DNA from: a virus
DNA: 37,133 bases
Virus record (IMG/VR): IMGVR_UViG_3300023179_005649
Span: 1 to 37,133 of that record
Reading direction: 5' to 3' (one strand)
Every line of letters begins with the position of its first letter. Within the stretch, counting starts at the first letter, position 1. Below the pieces are notes generated by a model. The model was not told the DNA's origin and searched no databases. It saw nothing but the letters and a program-made list of their open reading frames with translations. Of this stretch, positions 1 to 8,898 are shown piece by piece. Made by a program: the position numbers and the translations under genes.

Positions 1-1046
1 GTGCCGTCGGAGGTGAAGGTGAGGTTGGAAAGAGTGACCGTGGCCGGGGCGGAGGCGACGGCGTTGCGGATGGTGTGATTACCGTAATCCGCCACAAAAA
101 CGTTTCCAGCCGTATCCACGGTTACGCCACTAGGAGCATAGAACCTTGCGGCCGATCCTAGCCCGTTATTTGAGCCAGCAATGCCCGCTTGTCCGGCTTC
201 TGTCGTCACAACGCCTGCACTGGTTACTTTGCGGATGGTGTTGTTATAGGTATCCGCCACAAAAACGTTTCCAGCCGTATCTACGGATACGCCGGACGGA
301 CTATTAAATCTGGCGGCCGCGCCAGTGCCATCGCTAGAGCCCAAAGATCCAGATGTTCCAGCCAAGGTGGTCACCACCCCTGCACTGGTTACCTTGCGGA
401 TGGTGTGATTGGTTCTGTCCGCCACAAAAACGTTGCCGGCTGTGTCTACGGATACGCCGAAAGGATAATTAAATCTGGCGGCGGAGCCAGTGGCGTCTGT
501 GCTTCCAATAGCCCCCGCCGAGCCAGCCAAAGTGGTCACCACGCCTGCACTGGTTACTTTGCGGATGGTGTGATTACCGTAATCCACCACAAAAACGTTT
601 CCGTTTGTGTCCACGGATACGCCGGACGGAGAAAAGAATCTTGCGGCCGATCCGGTCGCGTCTGTGCTGCCGCTGGATCCTGCCAGGCCAGCCAAGGTGG
701 TCACCACGCCTGCACTGGTTACCTTGCGGATGGTGTGATTGGTTCTGTCCGCCACAAAAACGTTGCCGGCTGTGTCTACGGATACGCCGAAAGGATAATT
801 AAATCTGGCGGCGGAGCCAGTGGCGTCTGTGCTGCCGCTGGATCCTGCCAGGCCAGCCAAGGTGGTCACCACGCCTGCACTGGTTACCTTGCGGATGGTG
901 TTATTGATTCTGTCCGCCACAAAAACGTTGCCGGCTGTGTCTACGGATACGCCGAAAGGATAATTAAATCTGGCGGCGGAGCCAGTGGCGTCTGTGCTGC
1001 CTTTGGATCCTGCAAGGCCAGCCAGTGTGCCGAAATAAAGGCTCAT
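1..1046 (-). CDS. NHL-repeat tail fibre/adhesin, N-terminal part (continues at 37133)
   Basis: This is the 5' part of a gene that runs off the left edge and continues in frame at 37133..35746. Joined across the junction it encodes about 765 aa. The ATG at 1046 overlaps the stop of the upstream tail gene (ATGA) and has a GAGGTGA Shine-Dalgarno about 8 bases upstream. After a short start (MSLYFGTLAG) come six 55-aa repeats with the NHL pattern: AARFNYPFGV, then VDTAGNVFVAD, then NHTIRKVTSAGVVTT. Six such blades fit one closed beta-propeller. NHL propellers bind proteins, glycans or RNA. Here the position directly after the large tail protein and before the lectin suggests a role in host recognition. 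That role is inferred. The last blade is followed by the start of an MBG-like strand (TLSNLTFT). Confidence 0.85.
   Translation of the reverse strand, partial: MSLYFGTLAGLAGSKGSTDATGSAARFNYPFGVSVDTAGNVFVADRINNTIRKVTSAGVVTTLAGLAGSSGSTDATGSAARFNYPFGVSVDTAGNVFVADRTNHTIRKVTSAGVVTTLAGLAGSSGSTDATGSAARFFSPSGVSVDTNGNVFVVDYGNHTIRKVTSAGVVTTLAGSAGAIGSTDATGSAARFNYPFGVSVDTAGNVFVADRTNHTIRKVTSAGVVTTLAGTSGSLGSSDGTGAAARFNSPSGVSVDTAGNVFVADTYNNTIRKVTSAGVVTTEAGQAGIAGSNNGLGSAARFYAPSGVTVDTAGNVFVADYGNHTIRNAVASAPATVTLSNLTFTSDG
11..136. repeat. Terminal direct repeat, left copy
   Basis: Bases 11-136 are identical to 37008-37133. The identity continues to base 1 except for a single mismatch at base 10 (G here, T at 37007), which changes Ser to Tyr in the encoded protein. 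The length and the in-frame continuation of the gene suggest an overlap left when a circular or permuted genome was assembled, rather than a biological long terminal repeat. Confidence 0.9.
55..1040 (-). repeat. Six tandem 165-bp repeats (NHL blades)
   Basis: A motif beginning (g/a)ccacaaaaacgtt on the plus strand recurs at 91, 256, 421, 586, 751 and 916, exactly 165 bp apart, so each unit is 55 codons. Units around 421, 751 and 916 are nearly identical over long stretches, while those at 91, 256 and 586 are more diverged. Such near-identical units can recombine to change blade number and can make short-read assemblies collapse or break, which fits the contig ending here. Confidence 0.95.
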
Positions 1047-3397
1047 ATAAACTTCACCTCAATGTCGCCGCCCACCTGGTTGTCCGTGACGCCCGCCAGG
1101 CGGTAGCCCACCCAGCCGCGGACGTCCCCGCCCGCCTCGGCAATGTCAAAGTTGATCAGCCGCGCCCGCAGCACGAAATCCCCGGTGGCGGGCGCACCGC
1201 CGGTGCCGGTGTAGGTGCCGTAAAGATTTTTGTTGGCCGTGACCTGCACGTTGCCGTCCACCAGCCGGCGCAGGATCTGCACGCCGAAGATGTGGGGCGT
1301 GAGCGCCTGGGTAAGCAGGACGCGGTGATCCAGCATGGCGATCTGGTTGTAGTCCGCCGCGGAAATGTTCAGCCCCTGCTCGGCCGGATTGCTTACCTGG
1401 GAAAGGTTGGCCGCGTCCACCACGATGCGCCACTGCGCGTCCGTATTTGCCAGCATCTGCAGCACCAGGCCGAATTTTACTTCCAGCGTGCGGCCCACGC
1501 GCAACTGCTCGCCGTTGACGGGCACGCGGAAAAGCTCCACCTCGTAGGGTACTGGGAACCAGGTGTTTTTGCCGTACTCCTGCCGCACCTGGTAGATTCG
1601 GCCACCCTCGTAGGCGACCGCTCCGCCGGCCGGCACGGTCTGCGCGGGGATGTAGCCCATGGGATTTAGCTCCACGCCGCCGCTGTACAGCCACACGCCG
1701 GCGGCGGTGGGCGCGGTGGCAATCGGGCTGTTTTGCGCTGCCTCATGCCGGGCGCGCAGCAGGCTGGGGCCGCGGCGGGGCAGCTTGGCGGCCTGTATGC
1801 CGTTTGCGCCCCACGCGCCGTCCACGTCGGCAAACAGCACGGCGGCTCGCTCGGCCACCTTGATGGTCAGCGGCGTGGTGTCCACAGTGGCCTGATTGAT
1901 GACGCCCACGTTGTTGGGCAGCACGTTTTCCAGATTCCCTAGGCGCGTGCCTAGGCTGTTAAGCGTGTCCTGTAGGTCGATAATCTGCGCGATGGTGTGG
2001 GTGTGGGCAAGGAAGGCCGAGGTGGGACCGGCGCTGGAGATCATGACGGCCAGTCCTTGTGTTGGCGTGCCTGCATACGAGCCAACGATTATTGAATTGC
2101 TAGTGGCTGATTGTATTTGAATGTCGAAGTTATTTGCAAAAACGTAACCGTTTGATTTGTTTTCCCGCACCGTGACGTGGATGGCCTCTGTGCCCAGGTT
2201 GTGGGCGATGGTCCACGGGCCGGTGCCGGTGACGACGGCGGTGTAGGACTGGATGCCGGTGATGACCTGATCGGTGGTGAAAGGGATGTAGTTGACCGGC
2301 TGGGGCGGGTTCAGCCAGTTAATGCGCTGGGCGGCCGCCAGCCCTGTCCACGCACCGTCGGCCTGCACGGTCATGTTCTGCTGGAATACGGTGACGTACT
2401 TTACGTTGGGCGTGGCCGTGGTGCCGTAGTTGATGCCCACCTCGCACGTCAGCGGGTGGGTCACCTCAAAGTTGTCCCGCAGGCTGGCCAGCATGCCTTG
2501 GGTGTTCAGGTCTAGGTCAAACGTCAAGTCACCCTGCAGGCTCTCCGGCACCACCACGGTGAGGAGATCCTGCGCCGCCCCGCCCAAGGCGCCGGCAAAC
2601 TCGATGTCCGCCGTGTTGTTTTTCGGGTTGGTGACCAGAAAGGTCTCGCCGCTGCCCTGGGTTACCACGCCCGCCGTCAGCGCCGCCTGAATCTCCACGG
2701 CGCCGTCGTCCTTATCAAGGAGCTGGGTGCGGGCGGTGCCGCGGTAGATTTGAAAGACGCCGTCAAACTGCGGCGGGACATACAGGCGCTGCACCTCATT
2801 GACGGTCACGCCGGTGGCGGTGTCCGCGTAGCCGGTGACCACGCGGGTGATGGACGGCCCGGGCGGAACGATCAGGGCAAAGGCGCTGGTGTAGGCCAGC
2901 GGGCTTTGCATGGGCCGCAGCTCCTGCACGAACTGGTCTGCGCGGGAGTAACTGGTCACGCGGACAAAGCTCTCCGGCTCCAGCCGGTTGTCCGTGATGG
3001 TGATGCCGCTGGTGGCGGTCCACGCGCTGGTGCGGGAGACAAGGTAGCTGTCCCGGTCCAGCGTCACCGTCCAGCCCGTCGCCGGTGTGGCCATGGCATT
3101 GAGCACGGCGGCCACGCTGGCGGCGGAGGATCCGATGGTGACCACGCCGCTGGTCACCCCGCCCACGATCATCTTAAACGTGCCGCTGGTGGGGGCCACG
3201 TCGATGGGCCCGTAGGACAGCCGGGCGGAGGAGATGGTGGGCCGGGTGACGACGGTAGTGGCGTCGGCCGTCTCCGTCAGCCGCACCGCCAGGGTAAAGG
3301 TATCCCCTTGGACCACGCGCGGCAGGTCAATGCTGGACGGTTCAACAGAGTAGCTGGCCGTCTTGGTGGAGATATTGCCGTAAAGAAAAGTGGCCAT
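1043..3397 (-). CDS. Large tail/receptor-binding structural protein
   Basis: The 784-aa product begins MATFLYGN. Near residues 22-45 it has a module with the pattern VVQGDTFTLAVRLTE, which also occurs in two later tail proteins (35411-35746 and the C-terminus of the NHL protein) and resembles Ig-like N-domains of baseplate or fibre proteins. The first third is rich in beta-strand-like T/V/S sequence. A short heptad-like stretch (IIDLQDTLNSLGTRLGNLEN) near residues 465-490 looks like a trimeric coiled coil. The C-terminal 300 residues are unlike anything I recognise. The gene lies at the end of the tail module and its stop overlaps the NHL gene start. The DNA around 2040-2160 is more AT-rich than its surroundings. 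A central tail-tip or fibre role is inferred from size and position. Confidence 0.75.
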   Translation of the reverse strand: MATFLYGNISTKTASYSVEPSSIDLPRVVQGDTFTLAVRLTETADATTVVTRPTISSARLSYGPIDVAPTSGTFKMIVGGVTSGVVTIGSSAASVAAVLNAMATPATGWTVTLDRDSYLVSRTSAWTATSGITITDNRLEPESFVRVTSYSRADQFVQELRPMQSPLAYTSAFALIVPPGPSITRVVTGYADTATGVTVNEVQRLYVPPQFDGVFQIYRGTARTQLLDKDDGAVEIQAALTAGVVTQGSGETFLVTNPKNNTADIEFAGALGGAAQDLLTVVVPESLQGDLTFDLDLNTQGMLASLRDNFEVTHPLTCEVGINYGTTATPNVKYVTVFQQNMTVQADGAWTGLAAAQRINWLNPPQPVNYIPFTTDQVITGIQSYTAVVTGTGPWTIAHNLGTEAIHVTVRENKSNGYVFANNFDIQIQSATSNSIIVGSYAGTPTQGLAVMISSAGPTSAFLAHTHTIAQIIDLQDTLNSLGTRLGNLENVLPNNVGVINQATVDTTPLTIKVAERAAVLFADVDGAWGANGIQAAKLPRRGPSLLRARHEAAQNSPIATAPTAAGVWLYSGGVELNPMGYIPAQTVPAGGAVAYEGGRIYQVRQEYGKNTWFPVPYEVELFRVPVNGEQLRVGRTLEVKFGLVLQMLANTDAQWRIVVDAANLSQVSNPAEQGLNISAADYNQIAMLDHRVLLTQALTPHIFGVQILRRLVDGNVQVTANKNLYGTYTGTGGAPATGDFVLRARLINFDIAEAGGDVRGWVGYRLAGVTDNQVGGDIEVKFI

Positions 3398-3424
3398 GGG
3401 GTTCCTGCCTAAAGGCGTGTCAAA

Positions 3425-3640
3425 TCAGCCTTTGGCCGGCAAAGGCTGGCCAATAAAAGTTTTGTCTGCCGGAGGATTGGCGGCCAACAGGCCCGGGAAA
3501 AAGTCCGGTCGGAAAAGGAAAGGGCTGGCGATGGGGTACCACGGCCCGGGCTCGCCCAGGCTGTCCTGGCCTTGGTTCCGCCGCAGACGGTTTTGCTGCC
3601 GGATCTTCTCCTTGCGGCGGGCGGTTTTGTCCAGGCTCAT
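3425..3640 (-). CDS. Small basic tail-module protein, unknown function
   Basis: This 71-aa product begins MSLDKTARRKEKIRQQNRL, a strongly basic helix, and ends in a Pro/Gly-rich stretch. The ATG overlaps the stop of the 342-aa gene upstream (ATGA), which supports this frame over a longer overlapping frame in the same place. It sits between two tail genes and may be a small assembly factor. I do not recognise the family. Confidence 0.65.
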   Translation of the reverse strand: MSLDKTARRKEKIRQQNRLRRNQGQDSLGEPGPWYPIASPFLFRPDFFPGLLAANPPADKTFIGQPLPAKG

Positions 3641-4665
3641 ACCGCGTAAAACATTCCGGCCAGCCGGGTTTGCTGATACATGTCCAGCAGGGCTTGGGAA
3701 AAATCATTATTTTCCGCCAGAACCTGGGCAATGATCAGGTTGGCCACCCCTCCGGCCAGCGGAGTGAAAAAAGTGATGCGGGGCAGCTCCGTCCGCGGCC
3801 GGATCCGCTGGCCCGCGTGGCTTAGGTTCCAGTGCACGTGCTGACGGACAAAGATCGTCCAGGCGGAGGTCACCACCGGATCGGGAACCAAGGCGGGCGA
3901 CAGGGCGTAGACGGTGGCCAGCAGCACCTGATCCAAAGGCGCGTCGGTAAAGCGTTGCACCAAAAAGTCGTTTAAGGTGGGCGGGGTGGCCTGCACAAAC
4001 TTGGGCACGGCGGTCACGCGCGGCTGCTGGTCCAGCGGCGTCACAAAGGATGGATTGGCAGCCAGGATGGATCCGTCCACCACGGCCCCCACGGTGATCT
4101 CATTACTAAACCCCACGCGGGGTTGGTTGAGGACAATATCACAGGCGCGCAAATAGCGCTGGGTCTGCGCCGCGGAAGCCAGCAGATTGCGATTGGCACT
4201 GGTAACGCCGCGGCGCTGGAAAAATTCCGGCACGGGTTCAAAGCTGGCCACAATGCTGCCGGTGTCTGCGTTCCCTGTGGCGGAGCCGGTGGGAGCGGCG
4301 TCTGACCCGATGGCCCGCCAGGGGAAGGGCACAAACGCGGCTTCATCCAGAAAGACGTCCACCCTTTCTTCCGGCTTGGGCTTGGCCCGCTTGGCGGCTT
4401 CGCGCTCCTTCAGCACCCTGGCAAACGCATCGGCCGGCGCGTCCACAAACGGCATGCGGATGGCGGGGGGCTGGCCGTTGACCAGGCCGGGTACAAAGGA
4501 GCCGGCCCAATAGCCTCCGCCGGGCCTTGCGGGCTGGGCGATCCATTGCGGTAGAATCTGCCACGGATGGGGACGGCTGGGCGCTTCCGCGTAAGAAGTG
4601 CGGATCGGCAGCAGGCGCGCGGCTTTTTCCGCCGCCGCATTGTGCTGGCGATAGGAGAAAAACAT
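3637..4665 (-). CDS. Tail-module protein, unknown function
   Basis: This 342-aa product starts with ATG one base after the preceding stop. It has no signal peptide or membrane segment. It contains a charged linker (KEREAAKRAKPKPEERVD) near residue 90 and an Ala/Leu-rich C-terminal half. Its position between the tape measure region and the large fibre fits a distal tail or baseplate hub component. That assignment rests on gene order only. Confidence 0.7.
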   Translation of the reverse strand: MFFSYRQHNAAAEKAARLLPIRTSYAEAPSRPHPWQILPQWIAQPARPGGGYWAGSFVPGLVNGQPPAIRMPFVDAPADAFARVLKEREAAKRAKPKPEERVDVFLDEAAFVPFPWRAIGSDAAPTGSATGNADTGSIVASFEPVPEFFQRRGVTSANRNLLASAAQTQRYLRACDIVLNQPRVGFSNEITVGAVVDGSILAANPSFVTPLDQQPRVTAVPKFVQATPPTLNDFLVQRFTDAPLDQVLLATVYALSPALVPDPVVTSAWTIFVRQHVHWNLSHAGQRIRPRTELPRITFFTPLAGGVANLIIAQVLAENNDFSQALLDMYQQTRLAGMFYAV

Positions 4666-4666
4666 G

Positions 4667-5263
4667 TCAGGCCGGCCAGTAGATGACCCGCGGCACGCCC
4701 GCTTCCCGGTAAGCCCGCACCTGCAGGTTGTGCAGCGTAAACTGGATGAAACGGCCGGCGCGGTTAAACGCCAGCGGGATGTGGCCGATCACCTGGCTGA
4801 CGCTGGCAGAGGCGTAATTGGCCGTGCCGGTGCGCAGAAGCTCGTCGGGCTTTTTGGTGACGATCTCAATTTTGTCCAGAGCCAGATCCGGCTTAAACGT
4901 GACCTCGGCCACCACCAGGATGGGGCGGCCGGCCAACAGCGAAGCCGGCTCATGCGGCACACCGTCCTCGTCCACAATCGAGACCAGTTTGCCTTTCTTG
5001 GTTTTAATCACAGGCAGCCGTCCGTTGATGTACCCCTCGCCCACGCGGAAAAGGTCCTTGCCGGATTGGCTGACCAAAAGGGGCGTGACGATGGAGGGCG
5101 GACGCTCAGTGCCGTGGACCAGCTGACCGTTGGCCGTCTGGGTGATGGCGATGCGATCATCCGTGCTGACCAGGCGCTGCGCCTCAATCCAGCGCAGCAG
5201 ACGGTCATAGGCCGGGCGGATTTCCTCCCCTGGGCGGGCCAAAAGCTCTGCCGGCAGCGGCAT
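4667..5263 (-). CDS. Tail-module protein, unknown function
   Basis: This 198-aa protein begins MPLPAELLARPGEEIRPAYD and ends VPRVIYWPA. It has mixed alpha/beta character with no recognisable enzymatic motif or membrane segment. It lies in the tail operon, six bases after the gene at 5270 and one base before the gene at 4665. A structural or assembly role in the tail tip is inferred from position. Confidence 0.7.
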   Translation of the reverse strand: MPLPAELLARPGEEIRPAYDRLLRWIEAQRLVSTDDRIAITQTANGQLVHGTERPPSIVTPLLVSQSGKDLFRVGEGYINGRLPVIKTKKGKLVSIVDEDGVPHEPASLLAGRPILVVAEVTFKPDLALDKIEIVTKKPDELLRTGTANYASASVSQVIGHIPLAFNRAGRFIQFTLHNLQVRAYREAGVPRVIYWPA

Positions 5264-5269
5264 AGGAAA

Positions 5270-6052
5270 TTACACCTGGCCTGGGGTACTGGTGACCTCG
5301 TACAGATCAGAGGCCGCGCCGGACGAATCCAGCAGGACGTACTCCTGCACGACGCGGTATGAATTACCCTCTCGGCTTACGGCCGGCATCTGCATCATCC
5401 ACCGGCGCTTGATTTCCTTTCCGTCTTTGTCCACGGGCCCCTTGGGGGTAGGAAATCCTGCCGGAAGGTTCACCACAATGTTGCCGGCCTTGTCGTAAAT
5501 GCCGCGAGGAACATTTTTTACGTAGTAAGTATGTCGGAACGTCATGGACACGTCCTTGTACCGGGTGACGCCAAACATGGGGTTGCGCACCTGCGCGCCG
5601 GAGCCCAGTCCGCCGCTGCCGGTGGGCGTGTAGAACGGGGGCCACTTGGCAAAGCCGTCTGGGGTAAAGTAGCCGCCATAGTCCACCGACAACTTGTCGA
5701 TTTTGGGGTGCAGCTCAATCGGGTGGCTTTCATAGCTGGTAAACATTTCAAATGTTCCGTTCAGCCCACCAAGGGTTTCCACCACCGCGGAAACAGCGGC
5801 GTCTACTTGCGCGGTGTATTCCACGTTCTGTTCGTAGGCTCCGCCGCCGATCTTATTGTAGGTGATGTTGGTGGCGCGGTAGCCGGCAAGATCCGGCACC
5901 TTGGCCAGATCCTCCTGACTGGTGACAAAGTATTTTTTGCGGATGCGGGCCCGCCCGCTGTTGCTAAGTTCTCCGCTTTCCCCGGCCATTTCCACCACCG
6001 GGCCGGAGGGAGCTCCGTTTCCGCTACTACTGCTGGATGATCCGCGCGCCAT
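5270..6052 (-). CDS. Tail-module protein, unknown function (possible distal tail)
   Basis: This 260-aa product begins with a low-complexity segment (MARGSSSSSSGNGAPSGP) followed by a globular region with several aromatic segments such as YESHPIELHP and WPPFYTPTGSGG. It comes immediately after the tape measure gene (two bases between stop and start). In siphoviruses this slot usually encodes the distal tail protein, so that is a possibility. No diagnostic motif is visible. Confidence 0.7.
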   Translation of the reverse strand: MARGSSSSSSGNGAPSGPVVEMAGESGELSNSGRARIRKKYFVTSQEDLAKVPDLAGYRATNITYNKIGGGAYEQNVEYTAQVDAAVSAVVETLGGLNGTFEMFTSYESHPIELHPKIDKLSVDYGGYFTPDGFAKWPPFYTPTGSGGLGSGAQVRNPMFGVTRYKDVSMTFRHTYYVKNVPRGIYDKAGNIVVNLPAGFPTPKGPVDKDGKEIKRRWMMQMPAVSREGNSYRVVQEYVLLDSSGAASDLYEVTSTPGQV

Positions 6053-6054
6053 GG

Positions 6055-7497
6055 CTAGGTGCCAAACTTTCCGGCGGAGCGGATGAGATCGTCCAGCCTC
6101 TGCAAAACGTCTGACAGAGGCAGGCGATCCACTTGAATCTTTTGCGGTTGGCTCACGTCAGGTTTGGTCATGATGTCACGCAGGGACTCAACCCCTGGAA
6201 CCATCCCCGTGATTTGCTGGGCCTGCATGCGGGCCCGCGACAGGGAGGCATCCCCAAAGCCAAGGTTTTCCAGGCGCGATTCTAGCATCCGCTGTAGCCG
6301 GTTGGCCTCCTGGTTAGCCGCCAAAATCTGCTCCGGCGTGCCCGTCTCCCGGGCCGCCTGCGCCGCCTCTGCCGCCCGGCGTTTCTGCAGCTCCAGCTCA
6401 GCCTGGAAGCCTTCCCTCTCCGCCACGAGGGATTCGACATTTTGGGTAATGGAGGCCAGAAGGCGGGCTCTTTCCTGAGCGTTGCGCGCCTGGTCTTTGG
6501 CGTTTTGTTCCTCAAAGTTTTCCATGATTTTTTCCGCCTTGCGGCGGCCATCAATGCGGGCCTCAATCAGTCTAAGTTCAAACCTTGCCGCCTCAGTATC
6601 CAGTTTTTGCAGCTCCTTAATGCGCTGCTCGTCGATTTGATTGGCTTGGGCCCTTGTTGAGGTTGGCTCTGCGTTGGTCATTTGTATTTTGCTTCTTCCA
6701 AAAATAACATCGCCGGCTTTGACGGCGGATTGCTCGTACAGACTGGCCCTGCCGGCAGCATCGAGATTTCCATCCCGATTGGCTCGAATGTGCAAATAAA
6801 CAGCCTCGATCAGATCCTGGTACCTCTCCACGGCCTTGTTAATTCCCATGGAAAGGTTACCAAAAAATATCGTGAAATTATTCTGCAGGGTTTTTAGGGC
6901 ATCGGAGGCGGCAGAAAGAGCGGCAATGGTTTCATCGCTCCACACGCCCATGGAGTTTCCTTGCTCAATAATGGCTGCCGATCCCTGGTTCATAACTTTA
7001 ATTAAGTCAGTTTGAGCTTTTCCAAGCAGTTCGTTTACAATGATAAACTGACGGCCATCATTGGCTCCGCTGGCAAAACTGTCTGCAATCCGCAAAAATA
7101 AATCTTCCGGCCCAATGTTTTTAAGATCCTGCAGACTTATGCCGACCTCGCGAAACGTATCCTGCAAATTTGCATCACCCGCCAAAGCCTTTTGCTGGGC
7201 GAGAGACAGTTTATTCAGTCCGGCAGACACTGCCTCAATGCTTGACCCATACACAGAAGCAGCATTCCCAAGTGTTTGAAGTTTGCTGGCAGAAACTCCA
7301 AATTTTTCGGCAATGTCTTGTAATTGATCCCCTTTTTCAATGGCGCTCTCAAAGCCTCGACGAATGGCCTCAAACCCAACAACTCCCGTAAGGATTCCGC
7401 CAAGTTTGGACGCAAATCCTGTAACAGAATTTTCGACCTGTGCCAACCCGGTCTTAAATCCGGAACTGTCCAATCCAAGTTTTACCAATAGCGACAT
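6055..7497 (-). CDS. Tail tape measure protein
   Basis: The 480-aa product starts MSLLVKLGLDSSGFKTGL, a typical tape-measure opening. A Gly/Val-rich hydrophobic segment (LGGILTGVVGFEAI) follows near residues 32-46. The middle is helical, and residues about 300-440 form a long Glu/Arg/Ala-rich coiled coil. Tape measure proteins fill the tail tube and set its length. At about 1.5 angstroms per residue, 480 residues would give a tail near 70 nm, short for a siphovirus. The DNA of its 5' half is AT-richer than the genome average. Confidence 0.85.
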   Translation of the reverse strand: MSLLVKLGLDSSGFKTGLAQVENSVTGFASKLGGILTGVVGFEAIRRGFESAIEKGDQLQDIAEKFGVSASKLQTLGNAASVYGSSIEAVSAGLNKLSLAQQKALAGDANLQDTFREVGISLQDLKNIGPEDLFLRIADSFASGANDGRQFIIVNELLGKAQTDLIKVMNQGSAAIIEQGNSMGVWSDETIAALSAASDALKTLQNNFTIFFGNLSMGINKAVERYQDLIEAVYLHIRANRDGNLDAAGRASLYEQSAVKAGDVIFGRSKIQMTNAEPTSTRAQANQIDEQRIKELQKLDTEAARFELRLIEARIDGRRKAEKIMENFEEQNAKDQARNAQERARLLASITQNVESLVAEREGFQAELELQKRRAAEAAQAARETGTPEQILAANQEANRLQRMLESRLENLGFGDASLSRARMQAQQITGMVPGVESLRDIMTKPDVSQPQKIQVDRLPLSDVLQRLDDLIRSAGKFGT

Positions 7498-7500
7498 AAA

Positions 7501-8307
7501 CTAGATTGTTTTAACTGCGGCCAAGGTTTTTTCGATCGCTGTCTCCATCTTGCCCCTCTGAATGTCAAGGGCGCGCTGCATCTGCGATTGTGTCAAGCAC
7601 TTGTCAATCCATGGCACGGTATTTTCCATCAGCACGTATTGGTCAGACCCGGATGCCTTTGTGTTGTCTGTGACTATTCCTTTTGATTTTTTCCCGGCAT
7701 GCCTGGTGACCCACTGCGGGATTCCCCGCATGCCTCCAATCTGCTTTGCGCAATCCGCCCAACCGGCTTTGGCCATACCAACTTTTTTCTGAACGGTTTG
7801 CACGTATTTCTGCAGCTTATCTCGATCCACAGCTCCGCGGTTTGCGGATCCATGGCGACCAATGGTGCGATCACGGTTTCCGGCCTGACTGGTCCGGCGT
7901 CGGCCGGCTTGCGTGCGCATGGCCTGATGAAATTGTTTCATGGCTCCCTGCGTGGTTAGAACCTGATCTTGTTCGGTCAGCCATGTTTCTCCGTCCTTGT
8001 TGGTAAATCTTCGGACAAAATTTTCCGGGGCGTACTTTTTCATTCTGACAGCTTCGCCCATCCAAAATTGGTTAAGGGGCTTAAAAATACCACGGGGCGG
8101 AGTGAGGTCCGCCTTCACGGCTCCCTCACCCTGCGCGCGGCCTTTATCTTCACCAAATGGCTGGGTTTGAAAGGCAAGGTTTACGGCAATCAACCTAGCT
8201 TGCTGTTGAATTGCTTTTGCAAAGTCAATCCTGCGGGCCAAAGCGTAACGTCTTAAGGCCGATCGAAACTCGCTGTCATCAAGATTAAAGTATACGGCAC
8301 TGGCCAT
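7501..8307 (-). CDS. Minor tail or assembly protein, unknown function
   Basis: This 268-aa product is taken from the ATG at 8307 (MASAVYFNLDDSEF), one base after the upstream stop. A longer start at 8346 would overlap the previous gene by 38 bases and is less likely. The protein is basic, with a Lys/Arg-rich middle (RTQAGRRRTSQAGNRDR) and no membrane segment. It sits between the tail-chaperone-like gene and the tape measure. Function is unknown. Confidence 0.7.
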   Translation of the reverse strand: MASAVYFNLDDSEFRSALRRYALARRIDFAKAIQQQARLIAVNLAFQTQPFGEDKGRAQGEGAVKADLTPPRGIFKPLNQFWMGEAVRMKKYAPENFVRRFTNKDGETWLTEQDQVLTTQGAMKQFHQAMRTQAGRRRTSQAGNRDRTIGRHGSANRGAVDRDKLQKYVQTVQKKVGMAKAGWADCAKQIGGMRGIPQWVTRHAGKKSKGIVTDNTKASGSDQYVLMENTVPWIDKCLTQSQMQRALDIQRGKMETAIEKTLAAVKTI

Positions 8308-8308
8308 T

Positions 8309-8878
8309 TTAATTTCCCGCCGCTCTTTTTGCCCTGACCTTCTCAATCGCCAGCATCTCCCCCTCGCTCAACAGGTCCACGCTTGCCCCCTTCTGCATCG
8401 CAAAGGCCACGTGATACCAGTACGCCTGCCCCACCGGCAGATTCCACGCCGTCTCCGCGCTCCAGCCGGTGGATCCGCAGATCCCGCTCACAATCGCCAG
8501 CGCCCACGGCAGACCCACGGATTCCCGGGCCCCGGGCGTCCTCTTTTGCTCCTCCCGCCACAGCTGTGGCAGGGCATTAAAATCATCCAAGTAGGCGCGG
8601 AACTTGGCCGTCTCGATCAAAAATTTACAGCGCCACGTGCGCAGCCAGTCCAGCAGCAGACGCCGGCCGGACAGGTCCGGCAACCGCGGGAACGGCGTGG
8701 TGCACACCGCCACGGCCAGGCGAAGATCCTTCACGGCCGGAAACGTACCGCCCAGAAAATAAGGGCTGCCGGAAATCTCCAAATTCAGCAGGTGCCAGAG
8801 GGACAGCGGCAAAAGCCGCCGACGCAGGACAACGTGGTCGTCCCGGTTGAGGAAACTTTCGGCGAAAAGGCGGTTCAC
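8309..8878 (-). CDS. Probable tail assembly chaperone
   Basis: This 189-aa product starts with GTG at 8878. Its C-terminal part (ETAWNLPVGQAYWYHVAFA) resembles the short segment seen in tail-assembly chaperones encoded just before the tape measure. Chaperones of this kind coat the tape measure during tail polymerisation, often with a frameshifted longer form. I do not see a clear slippery sequence here. The assignment rests on position plus limited similarity. Confidence 0.6.
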   Translation of the reverse strand: MNRLFAESFLNRDDHVVLRRRLLPLSLWHLLNLEISGSPYFLGGTFPAVKDLRLAVAVCTTPFPRLPDLSGRRLLLDWLRTWRCKFLIETAKFRAYLDDFNALPQLWREEQKRTPGARESVGLPWALAIVSGICGSTGWSAETAWNLPVGQAYWYHVAFAMQKGASVDLLSEGEMLAIEKVRAKRAAGN

Positions 8879-8898
8879 GCCGGCGGTGCGCCGCCGGC

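Noticed and set aside
11-136. Biological long terminal repeat of a linear genome
   Set aside because: The repeat lies inside a coding repeat gene and the frame continues across the join, as expected of an assembly overlap; a packaged terminal repeat would not need to keep the frame.
1-1046. CRISPR array
   Set aside because: The repeat period is 165 bp, the units are coding throughout and there are no short repeats with unique spacers.
189-1106. Long plus-strand frame over the NHL region
   Set aside because: It is repetitive only because it lies antisense to the NHL repeats. The minus frame gives the recognisable propeller sequence, has a ribosome site and couples to its neighbour.
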